Shown: one piece after another, positions 1-8,531 of the stretch
How the letters are laid out: every line of letters begins with the position of its first letter
Position numbering within the stretch: the first letter of the stretch is position 1
Assembly (NCBI GenBank): GCA_905479205.1
Contig: CAJQLP010000157.1
Location: 1 to 32,761 of the forward strand
Origin: an uncultured Luminiphilus sp.
GTDB lineage: Bacteria > Pseudomonadota > Gammaproteobacteria > Pseudomonadales > Halieaceae
DNA length: 32,761 bases
Reading direction: 5' to 3'
Position numbers and translations under genes: made by a program
Notes under the pieces: model-generated
Databases searched by the model: none
Told to the model about the DNA's origin: nothing
The model's input: the letters and a program-made list of their open reading frames with translations, nothing else

Positions 1-2
1 AA

Positions 3-599
3 TTACTTTTACTGCTTATTCCGACGATTGCTGCTGTGTCGCTGACGCCGGGTATGTGTATGACTCTGGCGTTTTCTTTGGGGCTCAGTATCGGCTATCG
101 CCGAGCGCTATTTATGATGCTGGGTGAGCTGCTCGGCGTCACGCTAGTGGTTAGCGCCACGACATTATTGCTTACGTGGCTCCTCGCGCTAGACGCTGTT
201 TATTTCCAAGTGTTAGCTATCGTCGGCGCGGCCTATTTGCTCTGGATTGCATGGCAGCTGTGGAACACCAAGGAGCATTTTGCATCGGGGACAAAGGGAG
301 TCACATTAGGACCATTGGCGTTGTTGGCCCTGGGTTTTAGTACTGCTGTGATGAATCCGAAGGGCTGGGCCTTCATGATCGCGCTCCTGCCGGGATTTAT
401 TTCGGCGGAGCGAGACCTGGCCCCGCAGCTTGTTGTATTGCTATCAGTCGTAGTGGTGTCGGAGTTTTTATCGATGTCTTTGTACGCCAGTGGTGGCCGT
501 TGGTTAGGGCGCTTGTTAAAAGACGACCATAACTTAGTCATAGTAAATCGATTGGCAGCGATAATGATGCTACTCGTCGCAGGATGGGTGCTTTTATAA
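3..599 (+). CDS. LysE/RhtB-family amino-acid exporter, 5'-truncated by the window edge
   Basis: The reading frame is open from the first bases of the window, so the true start lies upstream; the GTG at 36 sits inside the conserved region and is not the start. The segment around 'SLTPGMCMTLAFSLG' matches the first conserved block of LysE/RhtB permeases (usually ALTPGPN followed by a hydrophobic helix), and 'NPKGWAFMIALLPGFIS' matches the second (NPKAWLF..LLPQF). Around 198 residues are visible, close to the usual 205, so only about 10-15 are missing. At least five hydrophobic segments can be seen. Members export amino acids or small metabolites through the inner membrane; the substrate cannot be told from sequence. 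Its stop codon lies inside a 17-bp tandem repeat. Confidence 0.85.
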   Translation, partial: LLLLLIPTIAAVSLTPGMCMTLAFSLGLSIGYRRALFMMLGELLGVTLVVSATTLLLTWLLALDAVYFQVLAIVGAAYLLWIAWQLWNTKEHFASGTKGVTLGPLALLALGFSTAVMNPKGWAFMIALLPGFISAERDLAPQLVVLLSVVVVSEFLSMSLYASGGRWLGRLLKDDHNLVIVNRLAAIMMLLVAGWVLL

Positions 600-652
600 G
601 CTGACCAATAGTATAAGCAGACCAGTAGTATAAGCAGGCCACTGGTAAGCAC
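595..652. repeat. 17-bp tandem repeat, about 3 copies
   Basis: Two adjacent 17-bp units, 604-620 and 621-637 (ACCAATAGTATAAGCAG and the same with one change), match at 16 of 17 positions. They are flanked by a partial left copy (TATAAGC at 595-601, which includes the TAA stop of the exporter gene) and a decayed right copy (638-652). It looks like a small slippage-type expansion. I see no hairpin or promoter in it. Confidence 0.7.
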
Positions 653-763
653 GGCGTCGTAGCGCGTGCCTTTTTCTGCTACGTATTTTACTCAGATCTT
701 AATCGCACTGGCCAAGAAAGCGAGGCTCAGGGCTGGGGAAGCTGGAACAACCCTGCGACCATA

Positions 764-865
764 CTAATCTAACCATCGCAGCTTGCGAAACGCTCTGATA
801 AACAGCCAGCCGCCACCAATAGCGACAAATGCGAGCCCAAACATTAGTAATGTTTCGTTATCCAT
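764..865 (-). CDS. 33-residue single-pass membrane protein
   Basis: A minus-strand ATG at 865 opens a 33-codon frame ending at TAG (766-764). The product starts MDNETLLMFGLAFVAIGGGW and continues with a short basic tail (LFIRAFRKLRWLD). It has an acidic N-terminus, one hydrophobic helix of about 17 residues containing a GGGW turn, then several Arg/Lys residues, which by the positive-inside rule predicts N-out/C-in. An AGGA about 9 bases before the ATG serves as ribosome binding site. It is the only convincing gene in the 512 bases between the exporter and the gene at 1112. The family is not recognised. Small proteins of this build often attach to larger membrane complexes, but no partner is evident here. 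Confidence 0.55.
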   Translation of the reverse strand: MDNETLLMFGLAFVAIGGGWLFIRAFRKLRWLD

Positions 866-986
866 GAGGTTTTTTCCTGAAGGGGGAGGGATGTACGGCG
901 CGACATACTACTACGTTGGTTGGTCTCCGTGAGTATTATTATGGCCCTCTAAAAAATGCATGTAGGCACTGAAGCCACCCTTTGAG

Positions 987-1016
987 AGCAAAAACCAATT
1001 GATAGCAAAAACCAAT
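987..1016. repeat. 13-bp direct repeat (AGCAAAAACCAAT) x2
   Basis: AGCAAAAACCAAT occurs exactly at 987-999 and again at 1004-1016, a 17-base period. It lies between the divergent small membrane protein (minus) and the outer-membrane protein gene at 1112, upstream of both. Head-to-tail half-sites of this kind can be activator sites, but no regulator is known for it. Confidence 0.5.
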
Positions 1017-1040
1017 CACCAGCTGCGCAGATAAGTATCG

Positions 1041-1070
1041 TTGGCTGTCTGCGATGACTGCTAATCTATT
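1041..1070 (+). promoter_or_regulatory. possible sigma70 promoter of the gene at 1112
   Basis: TTGGCT (1041-1046) and TCTATT (1065-1070) are separated by 18 bases; each matches consensus at 4 of 6 positions. It is the best candidate found upstream of the beta-barrel gene, and the 13-bp direct repeats lie just upstream of it, where an activator could bind. Weak. Confidence 0.25.
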
Positions 1071-1111
1071 CGGCCTCTATTTGCCGAGCAAAAACACGCT
1101 GTTGAGTAACT

Positions 1112-1816
1112 ATGCTTTGTCGACTGACTTTCACCTTGTTCCTCGTTGTTTCCCTCTCATTTCCAATAAGCGCACTGGCTAGTCAAATAGACGAAGACCA
1201 AGCGGGCGCCTGGTACATGTATTTTTTCAACAAGGATTTTTCCCACAGCCGGTTTGGTTTTCAAGGAGACATTCAGTACCGAAACTGGGATACGGGCGGT
1301 GACCTGGAACAGCTCTTGGTCCGAGGTGGGTTGACGTACCGCCCAGAGAAGCTCCCCGGCAAATACACCCTTGGGGTAGCCAATATTACATCGGGCCAGT
1401 TCGGTCGTTCTGATAGAACCACGTCCGAAACCCGTATTTATCAAGAGGCGCTGATACCGCAGCAGCTCGGTAGCCGAGTTTTTTTGCGACATCGCATCCG
1501 ATTTGAACAGCGATGGGTAGAGGACCAAGACTTTCGAACGCGTTTCCGATATGGCTTATTCGCAGACGTGCCACTAAACCAACCTACTCTATCTGAGGGT
1601 GCATGGTATCTGGCCCTGTATAACGAAATATTTGTAAATGGGGAACGTGATATTGGGAGCGGGAGACAAGTCGATTTCTATGATCGCAACCGCTTTTATA
1701 CAGCCCTCGGCTACAAGCTCGGTGATCGCGGACAGATTCAAGTGGGCTACATGCAGCAACACACAGAGGCGGTGAATAAGGGGCAATTTCAGATTAGCTT
1801 TCACCAAGCGTTCTGA
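1112..1816 (+). CDS. DUF2490-type outer-membrane beta-barrel protein
   Basis: The 234-residue product has a clear signal peptide (hydrophobic core 6-20, cleavage expected after ALA at about residue 23). The mature part alternates polar and aromatic residues in short amphipathic strands, with turns rich in Gly and Asp and a terminal aromatic residue (SFHQAF), as in outer-membrane barrels. The segment from 'GAWYMYFFNKDF' through the Arg-rich 'RHRIRFEQRW' and 'RFRYGLFADVPL' resembles the DUF2490 family, whose function is unknown. It seems monocistronic; no strong ribosome binding site is visible before the ATG. The family call is from recall of motifs and length and is fairly secure. Function is not assigned. 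Confidence 0.75.
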   Translation: MLCRLTFTLFLVVSLSFPISALASQIDEDQAGAWYMYFFNKDFSHSRFGFQGDIQYRNWDTGGDLEQLLVRGGLTYRPEKLPGKYTLGVANITSGQFGRSDRTTSETRIYQEALIPQQLGSRVFLRHRIRFEQRWVEDQDFRTRFRYGLFADVPLNQPTLSEGAWYLALYNEIFVNGERDIGSGRQVDFYDRNRFYTALGYKLGDRGQIQVGYMQQHTEAVNKGQFQISFHQAF

Positions 1817-1825
1817 CAACTACCC

Positions 1826-1851
1826 GGCGCAAAAATGCCCCCGGCGCCTTT
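1826..1851 (+). terminator. weak hairpin after the beta-barrel gene
   Basis: GGCGC (1826-1830) can pair with GCGCC (1844-1848), leaving a 13-base loop, followed by only TTT. This may end transcription of the gene at 1112, but stem and U-run are both short. Confidence 0.25.
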
Positions 1852-1894
1852 AGGTTATGGGAATCCCCGGCTAGCGTCCTGCGATAGCTGCTGA

Positions 1895-2116
1895 CTAGTC
1901 ACTCGGCAGCTTTTTGATTGCTTCGAACAAGGCATCCATGATGTCCGAAACGTCTCCAGCTAATTCTTCCCGTTCGGCGCTAGGGGTGCCTCCGAAGTCA
2001 ATCGAGCCCTGAAGTTTTCGCAACATATTCATTACTTCTTGAAGTTCAGCTTTCATATTCATTAATACAGTATGCCCCACGTTGAGTTTAGTTAAGCGAT
2101 AAAGCAGAGCCGGCAT
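1895..2116 (-). CDS. small acidic helical protein, function unknown
   Basis: The longest frame gives 73 residues, but the ATG at 2116 is formed by the last bases of a perfect TATAAT hexamer (2115-2120 on the minus strand). If that hexamer is the -10 box, transcription starts inside this reading frame and the in-frame ATG at 2062 (or 2056) is the real start, giving about 55 residues beginning MNMKAELQEVMNML. The product is predicted helical: an N-terminal amphipathic helix with LQEVMNMLRKL, a Gly/Pro turn, then a second acidic helix ending KKLPSD. No strong Shine-Dalgarno is seen before any of the starts. The family is not recognised. Lack of overlap with other genes and sensible composition favour a real gene. 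Confidence 0.5.
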   Translation of the reverse strand: MPALLYRLTKLNVGHTVLMNMKAELQEVMNMLRKLQGSIDFGGTPSAEREELAGDVSDIMDALFEAIKKLPSD

Positions 2117-2292
2117 TATATCTAACGAGCAACGCGGCTCACGCTGTGTCCACAGTGCACCAAAGTACTCTGTATCTTAGTAGCCCACTAGTTATTTAAC
2201 TGGCTCATTTGTTGGTTCGGCCGTTTCCCCTTAGGCAGAGGGCGCGAAGCGGAGGAAGTACAAAATGACGACCAGTGGTTGATTTGCCGTTT

Positions 2293-2308
2293 TGTGATTT
2301 GAGTCACA
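2293..2308 (+). promoter_or_regulatory. perfect CRP-type operator TGTGA-N6-TCACA
   Basis: The sequence TGTGATTTGAGTCACA is an exact match to the CRP half-site consensus on both arms with the correct 6-base spacer; the symmetry extends one base further on each side (TTGTGA...TCACAA, 2292-2309). It is centred at 2300.5, 98 bases before the start codon at 2399 and in the same intergenic region. It is not an FNR site, which needs TTGAT-N4-ATCAA. A CRP-family protein with a matching recognition helix is encoded at 27374-28021. Core promoter elements downstream are poor (TATGGT at 2339-2344 is the best -10), which fits an activator-dependent promoter. Confidence 0.7.
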
Positions 2309-2398
2309 ATCTCCCATTTCAGTTTTTATTGAGTGGCGTATGGTCAGGTGGGAGTAAAAAAACATTCACATCTAACGTTTTCAAAATAGGAGGTAACT

Positions 2399-2860
2399 AT
2401 GATCGCGAATAATAAGTGGATTAGACAGGTATTAGCCGTTGTAACGTTACTCGTTGGCGCTAACGGTGTATCAGCAGAAATATGGACAGACTACACCCCC
2501 AGCGAATCCGTCACGGAGCTGACAGTGGTCAACGTTAAAACTAATTTTCTAGATGATTACCTGGTCAATTTGAAAACAACGTGGGTACGTGCCATGGAGG
2601 TTCAAAAGGAGATGGGATCGATCGTAGATTACAGCATATGGGTCGCAAACGGCGCAGATTCTCCTAATGTTTGGCTAACGGTGACTTATAAAGATATGTC
2701 CGCAATGCAAGGTAGTGCAAAAGAATATAAGGCGTTCATGGAGAAATTTGCAGAGGCTGGGATGGACGAAGCGGCTAACGATAAAACGTCCAAAAGCTAC
2801 GAGGAATATCGAAGCATTGTCGACTATGCGGTGATGCGAGAAATCACTTATCCCGAATAG
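2399..2860 (+). CDS. secreted protein of unknown function, ferredoxin-like/dimeric alpha-beta barrel look
   Basis: The 153-residue product has a signal peptide (basic start KWIR, hydrophobic core, cleavage after VSA at about 26), so it is exported, probably periplasmic. The mature part reads beta-helix-beta: 'ELTVVNVKTNFLDDYLVNLKT' style strand and long helix, then 'VDYSIWVANGAD', 'NVWLTVTYKDM' and a second helix rich in Lys/Glu. That pattern recalls NIPSNAP/ABM-type dimeric alpha-beta barrels, but I cannot place it in a family. The start is set by a perfect AGGAGG five bases before the ATG. It lies 34 bases upstream of a second exported protein of similar build, with a CRP-type operator upstream, so the two look like a regulated operon. 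There are no cysteines in the mature protein. Confidence 0.75.
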   Translation: MIANNKWIRQVLAVVTLLVGANGVSAEIWTDYTPSESVTELTVVNVKTNFLDDYLVNLKTTWVRAMEVQKEMGSIVDYSIWVANGADSPNVWLTVTYKDMSAMQGSAKEYKAFMEKFAEAGMDEAANDKTSKSYEEYRSIVDYAVMREITYPE

Positions 2861-2872
2861 TGGTAATCGGGA
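2851..2872 (+). other. intercistronic hairpin between the two secreted-protein genes
   Basis: TCCCGA (2851-2856) pairs with TCGGGA (2867-2872) around a 10-base loop that contains the stop codon of the upstream gene. No U-run follows, so it is not a terminator; it could stabilise the upstream message or tune the ratio of the two products. Confidence 0.4.
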
Positions 2873-2894
2873 AGAATAATAAAAAGGAGGATTT

Positions 2895-3602
2895 ATGATG
2901 AAGGCACTATTGCTAATGACCGGATTTATTACTGCGCTAATGAGCTCTGCCAGTGCGCTTGCAGAGCGTCTTGAGGTATTTCGCTGGCAATCCAATTCAT
3001 CGTCGCCGGTGGCGCTTGTACAGGGGATGATGGCTGCCGCGAAACTGCATGAAGCGGCAGGCGCTCATGTCGGTATTTACCGAATGGACGTAGGCGCTAG
3101 TGGCCAGCCCACGTTTGACTACGTGTTGCGGTGGGATACGGGAGAAGCTTGGGCCAAAACGAAAGAAAGCAATAACAGTGAGCAATGGCAGACCTTTTGG
3201 GCGCAAGCCGCTGAGTCACCATCAGGTAATCTTTTGATGTCCGTAGAAGGGGTCAACTGGGATTCATCGGTGAAATCTAGTGCTTTTAAGGATGACGGCC
3301 CTTTTCGAGTTTATGTTTGGCAGCCGAATGCTGGTAAGACCGCGGCCGCTTATGCGGCATTTATGAAAGCCAAAGAGATTCACACGCGAGCTGGTGCCAA
3401 GGTGGACATTTATTCTGAGGGTGTAGGCGGAACAGGAGCCATACATTATGTGGTCGCTTTTAAAGATTGGGCATCGATGGCTGAGTTCGGCGACGCCATG
3501 GCGGTCAGTGAAGAGTTCCGGTTCCTTCAGGCAGCTGCTGCTGGATCGGTGACGCCAGTTGCTTCTATTCAAGGTGAGCCGGTGTACTACACCGGGCGTT
3601 AG
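2895..3602 (+). CDS. secreted two-domain protein of unknown function, paralogous in style to its neighbour
   Basis: 235 residues with a signal peptide (cleavage after ALA at about 23). The mature protein appears to hold two repeats of the same alpha-beta unit: domain one starts RLEVFRWQSN and contains KLHEAAGAHVGIYRMDVGA; domain two starts FRVYVWQPN and contains EIHTRAGAKVDIYSEGVGG. The matching pieces (hAAGAhVxIY / hTRAGAKVDIY, each followed by a Gly-rich turn and a hydrophobic strand) argue for internal duplication of a ferredoxin-like dimeric-barrel fold. An AGGAGG lies 4 bases before the ATG at 2895 and 7 before the ATG at 2898; the latter spacing is the more usual, so the start may be one codon later. 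Co-transcribed with the gene at 2399. Function unknown. Confidence 0.75.
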   Translation: MMKALLLMTGFITALMSSASALAERLEVFRWQSNSSSPVALVQGMMAAAKLHEAAGAHVGIYRMDVGASGQPTFDYVLRWDTGEAWAKTKESNNSEQWQTFWAQAAESPSGNLLMSVEGVNWDSSVKSSAFKDDGPFRVYVWQPNAGKTAAAYAAFMKAKEIHTRAGAKVDIYSEGVGGTGAIHYVVAFKDWASMAEFGDAMAVSEEFRFLQAAAAGSVTPVASIQGEPVYYTGR

Positions 3603-3640
3603 ACCTGTTCTTTGCCGTGTAAAAGGGCAAAAAAGAGTGT

Positions 3641-3727
3641 TGGTACCGGAGGCCGGACTTGAACCGGCACGCTTTTAAAGGCAACGGATTTTGAATCCGT
3701 CGTGTCTACCAATTCCACCACTCCGGC
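3641..3727 (-). tRNA. tRNA-Leu (anticodon CAA)
   Basis: The minus strand reads a complete class II tRNA of 87 bases: acceptor GCCGGAG pairing with CTCCGGT (G1-U72 wobble, as in other Leu tRNAs), D-arm with TGGTAGACAC, anticodon stem ACGGA/TCCGT with loop TTCAAAA giving CAA, a long variable arm (TTGCCTTTAAAAGCG region), T-arm with GGTTCAAGTCC, and an encoded CCA end. It reads UUG codons. It stands alone between the secreted-protein operon and the gene at 3879. Confidence 0.97.
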
Positions 3728-3746
3728 AGTGAATCGAAGGGGGCGG

Positions 3747-3774
3747 AGTATACCAAGTCGGGCGCAGACGGCAA
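3747..3774 (-). promoter_or_regulatory. promoter of tRNA-Leu with GC-rich discriminator
   Basis: On the minus strand TTGCCG (3774-3769), 16 bases and TATACT (3752-3747) are followed at once by a CCGCCCCC discriminator. A GC-rich discriminator is typical of stable-RNA promoters under stringent (ppGpp) control. The predicted start lies about 12 bases before the mature tRNA. Confidence 0.65.
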
Positions 3775-3823
3775 TAGTTTGCTGATTCAAATCGACAAAT
3801 GGGGTAAGCTTCGGCACAACTCA

Positions 3824-3848
3824 GTGCCTCGGTAGGGACCGAAAGCAC
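3824..3848 (+). other. imperfect hairpin in the leader of the gene at 3879
   Basis: GTGC (3824-3827) pairs with GCAC (3845-3848) and, inside a small internal loop, TCGG (3829-3832) pairs with CCGA (3839-3842). It ends 30 bases before the ATG at 3879. No recognised riboswitch or ribosomal-protein site. Confidence 0.3.
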
Positions 3849-3878
3849 TTTTCTGAGTATCTCAAGGGGAGAAAAGAC

Positions 3879-4151
3879 ATGGCAATGCAGCTCGTTAAGA
3901 AGACATCCGATTACAAAATTTTCAAGCGTGGCGATGGCCGCTTCGCTGTACAAAACGCAAATGGTAAGCCTGTTAACGGCGAAGAGAAGGTTAAGGCCTT
4001 GTTGGCAGAAGACCTGATCAAGGTTACTTTACCTTCACCCGCCGCTGAACCCGAAGCCGAGCCTGAAGTCGCTGAAGCGGCTGTTGAAGCCGAATCTGAA
4101 GAAGCTGCTGAAGCCGAAGCTGAAGCATCAGAGGATGTTGCAGCTGAGTAA
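3879..4151 (+). CDS. small conserved-looking protein with Ala/Glu tail
   Basis: 90 residues in two parts. Residues 1-50 look like a small folded domain: MQLVKKTSDYKIFKRGDGRF followed by AVQNANGKPVNGEEKVKALL, with a strand-turn-strand (YKIFKRGDGRFAVQ) and a helix. Residues 55-90 are almost only Glu and Ala with a few Val and Ser, a disordered acidic tail coded by GCTGAA/GCCGAA-like repeats. An AGGGGAG precedes the ATG by about 8-12 bases; the ATG at 3885 (two codons in) is an alternative. A strong terminator follows, so it is transcribed separately from queA. I recall similar small proteins in related marine gammaproteobacteria but know no function. Confidence 0.75.
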   Translation: MAMQLVKKTSDYKIFKRGDGRFAVQNANGKPVNGEEKVKALLAEDLIKVTLPSPAAEPEAEPEVAEAAVEAESEEAAEAEAEASEDVAAE

Positions 4152-4184
4152 GCTGCTTGGGCGGCCGGGTAACCGGCAAAAAAT

Positions 4185-4207
4185 AGCCGGCGCTTGCCGG
4201 CTTTTTT
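4185..4207 (+). terminator. Rho-independent terminator after the gene at 3879
   Basis: AGCCGGC (4185-4191) and GCCGGCT (4196-4202) form a 7-bp GC-rich stem with a GCTT loop, followed by a run of six T. It separates the small acidic-tail gene from queA 34 bases downstream. Confidence 0.9.
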
Positions 4208-4240
4208 ACGACTGTCGATCCTAGTTGGAGAGTTTTGGCC

Positions 4241-6419
<2,179 letters not shown>

Positions 6420-6449
6420 TGCCATGGCACGTTTAGCGAGGAGATTTTT

Positions 6450-6983
6450 ATGAAATATGCGCTCGGAGATAGACGAGTCCGCACCGAAGGTGATGGTCAT
6501 TTCATTGCACCTAACGCTGCGGTAATTGGCGATGTTTTATTAAAAGCGGGTTCAAGTGTTTGGTTTTCTGCTGTTATCCGTGCGGACGTCGAGTACATCG
6601 AAGTGGGTGAAAACGCCAATATTCAAGACGGTGCGGTGCTTCACGCCGATCCAGGCACCCCTTGTATCATTGGCGATGACGTCACTGTTGGTCATAACGC
6701 CATGGTTCATGGATGCACGATTGGTGAAGGTTCCCTCGTTGGTATCAATGCTGTAGTGCTCGATGGTGCTGTGGTGGGTAAAAACTGCCTTATTGGGGCG
6801 GGGGCGCTCGTGACGGGTGGCACACAAATACCCGATAACTCGCTGGTACTCGGTGCGCCTGCAAAGGTGAAGGCGACGCTGACTGAAGAACAAATTACTG
6901 CGATGCGCGGCGGAGCCCAACATTACGTGCACAACGCAGCTTTTTTTGCGGCGCAGCTAGTGGAGCAGCCTGATGACGAGTGA
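6450..6983 (+). CDS. gamma-class carbonic anhydrase-like protein (YrdA/PaaY type)
   Basis: The 177-residue protein is a left-handed beta-helix with hexapeptide repeats ([49 protein letters not shown] and so on). The three zinc-ligand histidines of the gamma carbonic anhydrase family are at H65, H82 and H87 ([14 protein letters not shown]). The C-terminal helix packs against the prism. E. coli YrdA and CaiE/PaaY relatives have the same build; whether this one hydrates CO2 or has another substrate cannot be said. AGGAG precedes the ATG by about 7 bases. It lies 30 bases after tgt and overlaps the DUF1289 gene by 11 bases, so all four genes from queA on look co-transcribed. Confidence 0.92.
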   Translation: MKYALGDRRVRTEGDGHFIAPNAAVIGDVLLKAGSSVWFSAVIRADVEYIEVGENANIQDGAVLHADPGTPCIIGDDVTVGHNAMVHGCTIGEGSLVGINAVVLDGAVVGKNCLIGAGALVTGGTQIPDNSLVLGAPAKVKATLTEEQITAMRGGAQHYVHNAAFFAAQLVEQPDDE

Positions 6984-7164
6984 GTCCATTAGTTCGCCAT
7001 GCGTTGCCGTTTGCGCTCTTGATGAAGATGATGTGTGTCTCGGATGCTATCGGACCGGTGAGGAAATTACCGATTGGTTTATGGCGTCAAATGAGCAAAA
7101 GAAAGAAATAATGCGGGCGAGTGAAGCACGTCGAGCGACTAAGCAAACGATTCGATTGAAATAA
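6973..7164 (+). CDS. DUF1289 small cysteine-motif protein
   Basis: 63 residues with the DUF1289 signature: C10-x3-C14, then C22-x2-C25 and the block '[12 protein letters not shown]', followed by a basic helical tail ([15 protein letters not shown]). The four cysteines suggest a metal or iron-sulfur site, but the family has no firm function. It overlaps the carbonic anhydrase gene by 11 bases and ends 13 bases before the convergent end of corB. Confidence 0.93.
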   Translation: MTSESISSPCVAVCALDEDDVCLGCYRTGEEITDWFMASNEQKKEIMRASEARRATKQTIRLK

Positions 7165-7177
7165 AATGGCTGCTTAC

Positions 7178-8440
7178 TTAGTCGATGTCCAATGGGCTTA
7201 TCCGAACCTTGCTAATTAAGTTGCCTTCAATCTCCTCGACTTCCAGCAGGTAGCCGGGTAGCCGCACAGATACTTGGCCTGTTGGAAACGCTTCAAGGGC
7301 CTCGAGTGCGAGCCCGCTGATTGTTTTAGGGCCATCTGTGGGGAGCGTCCAGCCGCGTTGCTTGTTAAGGTCGCGAATGCTGACGGTCCCGGAGCACAGT
7401 GTGCTGCCGTCGGTCATGGTGTTTATTTCTTCGTTATCGTCCGCAAGATTGGAAGTAAATTCACCGACAATTTCTTCCAATATGTCTTCCAATGCCACTA
7501 AGCCCATGACGTCACCGTATTCGTCAACCACGATGCCAAGGCGGACCTTTTTTTGCTGGAACTGCAAAAGTTGTGTGTGTAGCGGCGTATTTTCGGGGAT
7601 GAAATAGGGTTTATCCATTTCTTCCTGCAGGGCATTTCGGCATAAGCCGTCCCCCGTAAGCACGCGACTGAGGTTGCGCATGTGTAGTACGCCTCGAATG
7701 TCATTAATGTCCTCATTCCAGACGGGTAGGAGTGTGTGCGTACTTTCCTGCAGTTGTTGCATGATTACACTGTCGTCGTCATCGAGATCGATACCATAGA
7801 CCTCATTACGAGGGACCATGATGTCGTTGACCGTCACCTGCTCCAAATCAAGAATATTGACCAGCATCCGCCGGTGTCGGCTAGGGATCATCGCCCCAGA
7901 CTCGGTCACAATGGTGCGTAACTCCTCCTGAGACAGCGCTTCGCCCTCTTGCTGTTCAGTTCTAAAACCCATTAATTGCAGAATGCCATTGGTAACGCTG
8001 TTAATCGCCATAACCATTGGCAGAAATAAGCGTAGTAAGGGCAGAAGGATGAAGCTAAACGGAAATGCGACCCGTTCAGGATGCAGGGCCGCAATGGTCT
8101 TTGGCGTGATTTCGGCAAATATCAGAATAACGAGCGTTAGCAGCACTGTTGCGATAGCAATACCCGCATCACCATAGAGTCTGATAGCAATAACCGTTGC
8201 AATGGCCGACGCCAGAATGTTGACTAAATTGTTGCCAATGAGGATCAGTCCGATCAGTCGGTCTGGACGCTCTAGGAGTTTGCTTGCCCGCCGTGCACCT
8301 TTATGCCCTTGGTTGCGCAGGTGTTTGAGGCGATACCTATTGAGAGACATCATACTGGTCTCTGAGCTCGAGAAAAATCCGGAGAACAGTACCAAGAGAA
8401 GCAGTGCGGTAAAGAGGAGTCCCAGCGGGGCGTCGTTCAA
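7178..8440 (-). CDS. corB: CNNM/CorB-type membrane protein with CBS pair and CorC_HlyC domain
   Basis: 420 residues in the order DUF21/CNNM membrane domain (about 1-180, four hydrophobic stretches, with 'FFSSSETSMMSLNRYRL' and 'GNNLVNILASA' as in E. coli YfjD/CorB), two CBS motifs (about 205-330, 'VNDIMVPRNEVYGID' and 'VRLGIVVDEYGDVMGLVALEDILE'), and a C-terminal CorC_HlyC domain (about 345-415). Relatives are implicated in magnesium or cobalt efflux and adenine nucleotides bind the CBS pair. The start is TTG at 8440: there is no in-frame ATG between it and the upstream stop, and the length before the SGFFSSSET block matches E. coli CorB. No good ribosome binding site is seen. It follows the YpjD-like gene in the conserved order ypjD-corB opposite ffh. 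Confidence 0.9.
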   Translation of the reverse strand: MNDAPLGLLFTALLLLVLFSGFFSSSETSMMSLNRYRLKHLRNQGHKGARRASKLLERPDRLIGLILIGNNLVNILASAIATVIAIRLYGDAGIAIATVLLTLVILIFAEITPKTIAALHPERVAFPFSFILLPLLRLFLPMVMAINSVTNGILQLMGFRTEQQEGEALSQEELRTIVTESGAMIPSRHRRMLVNILDLEQVTVNDIMVPRNEVYGIDLDDDDSVIMQQLQESTHTLLPVWNEDINDIRGVLHMRNLSRVLTGDGLCRNALQEEMDKPYFIPENTPLHTQLLQFQQKKVRLGIVVDEYGDVMGLVALEDILEEIVGEFTSNLADDNEEINTMTDGSTLCSGTVSIRDLNKQRGWTLPTDGPKTISGLALEALEAFPTGQVSVRLPGYLLEVEEIEGNLISKVRISPLDID

Positions 8441-8531
8441 AGTTTTCGTAGACAGTTAGGATTGAGTGCCGATGGTGGAGAAAAATACCGCCGCTGACAA
8501 GCGCTTATTAAGCTAAGTTTTGCGAGGTTTT

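Noticed and set aside
233-652. 139-codon minus-strand frame opposite the LysE-type gene
   Set aside because: It is the antisense of a recognised transporter frame and starts in the tandem repeat; no ribosome binding site and no protein-like pattern.
2292-2309. FNR site reading of the TTGTGA...TCACAA palindrome
   Set aside because: FNR needs TTGAT-N4-ATCAA; the arms and 6-base spacer here are those of CRP.
3610-3637. TTTGCC...GGCAAA stem after the secreted-protein operon as a terminator
   Set aside because: On the plus strand it is followed by A, not T. On the minus strand the T-run comes before the stem. The order is wrong for an intrinsic terminator in either direction, though it might still be a weak boundary.
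3599-3953. Minus-strand frames across the tRNA-Leu locus
   Set aside because: They translate the tRNA gene and its promoter; no independent support.
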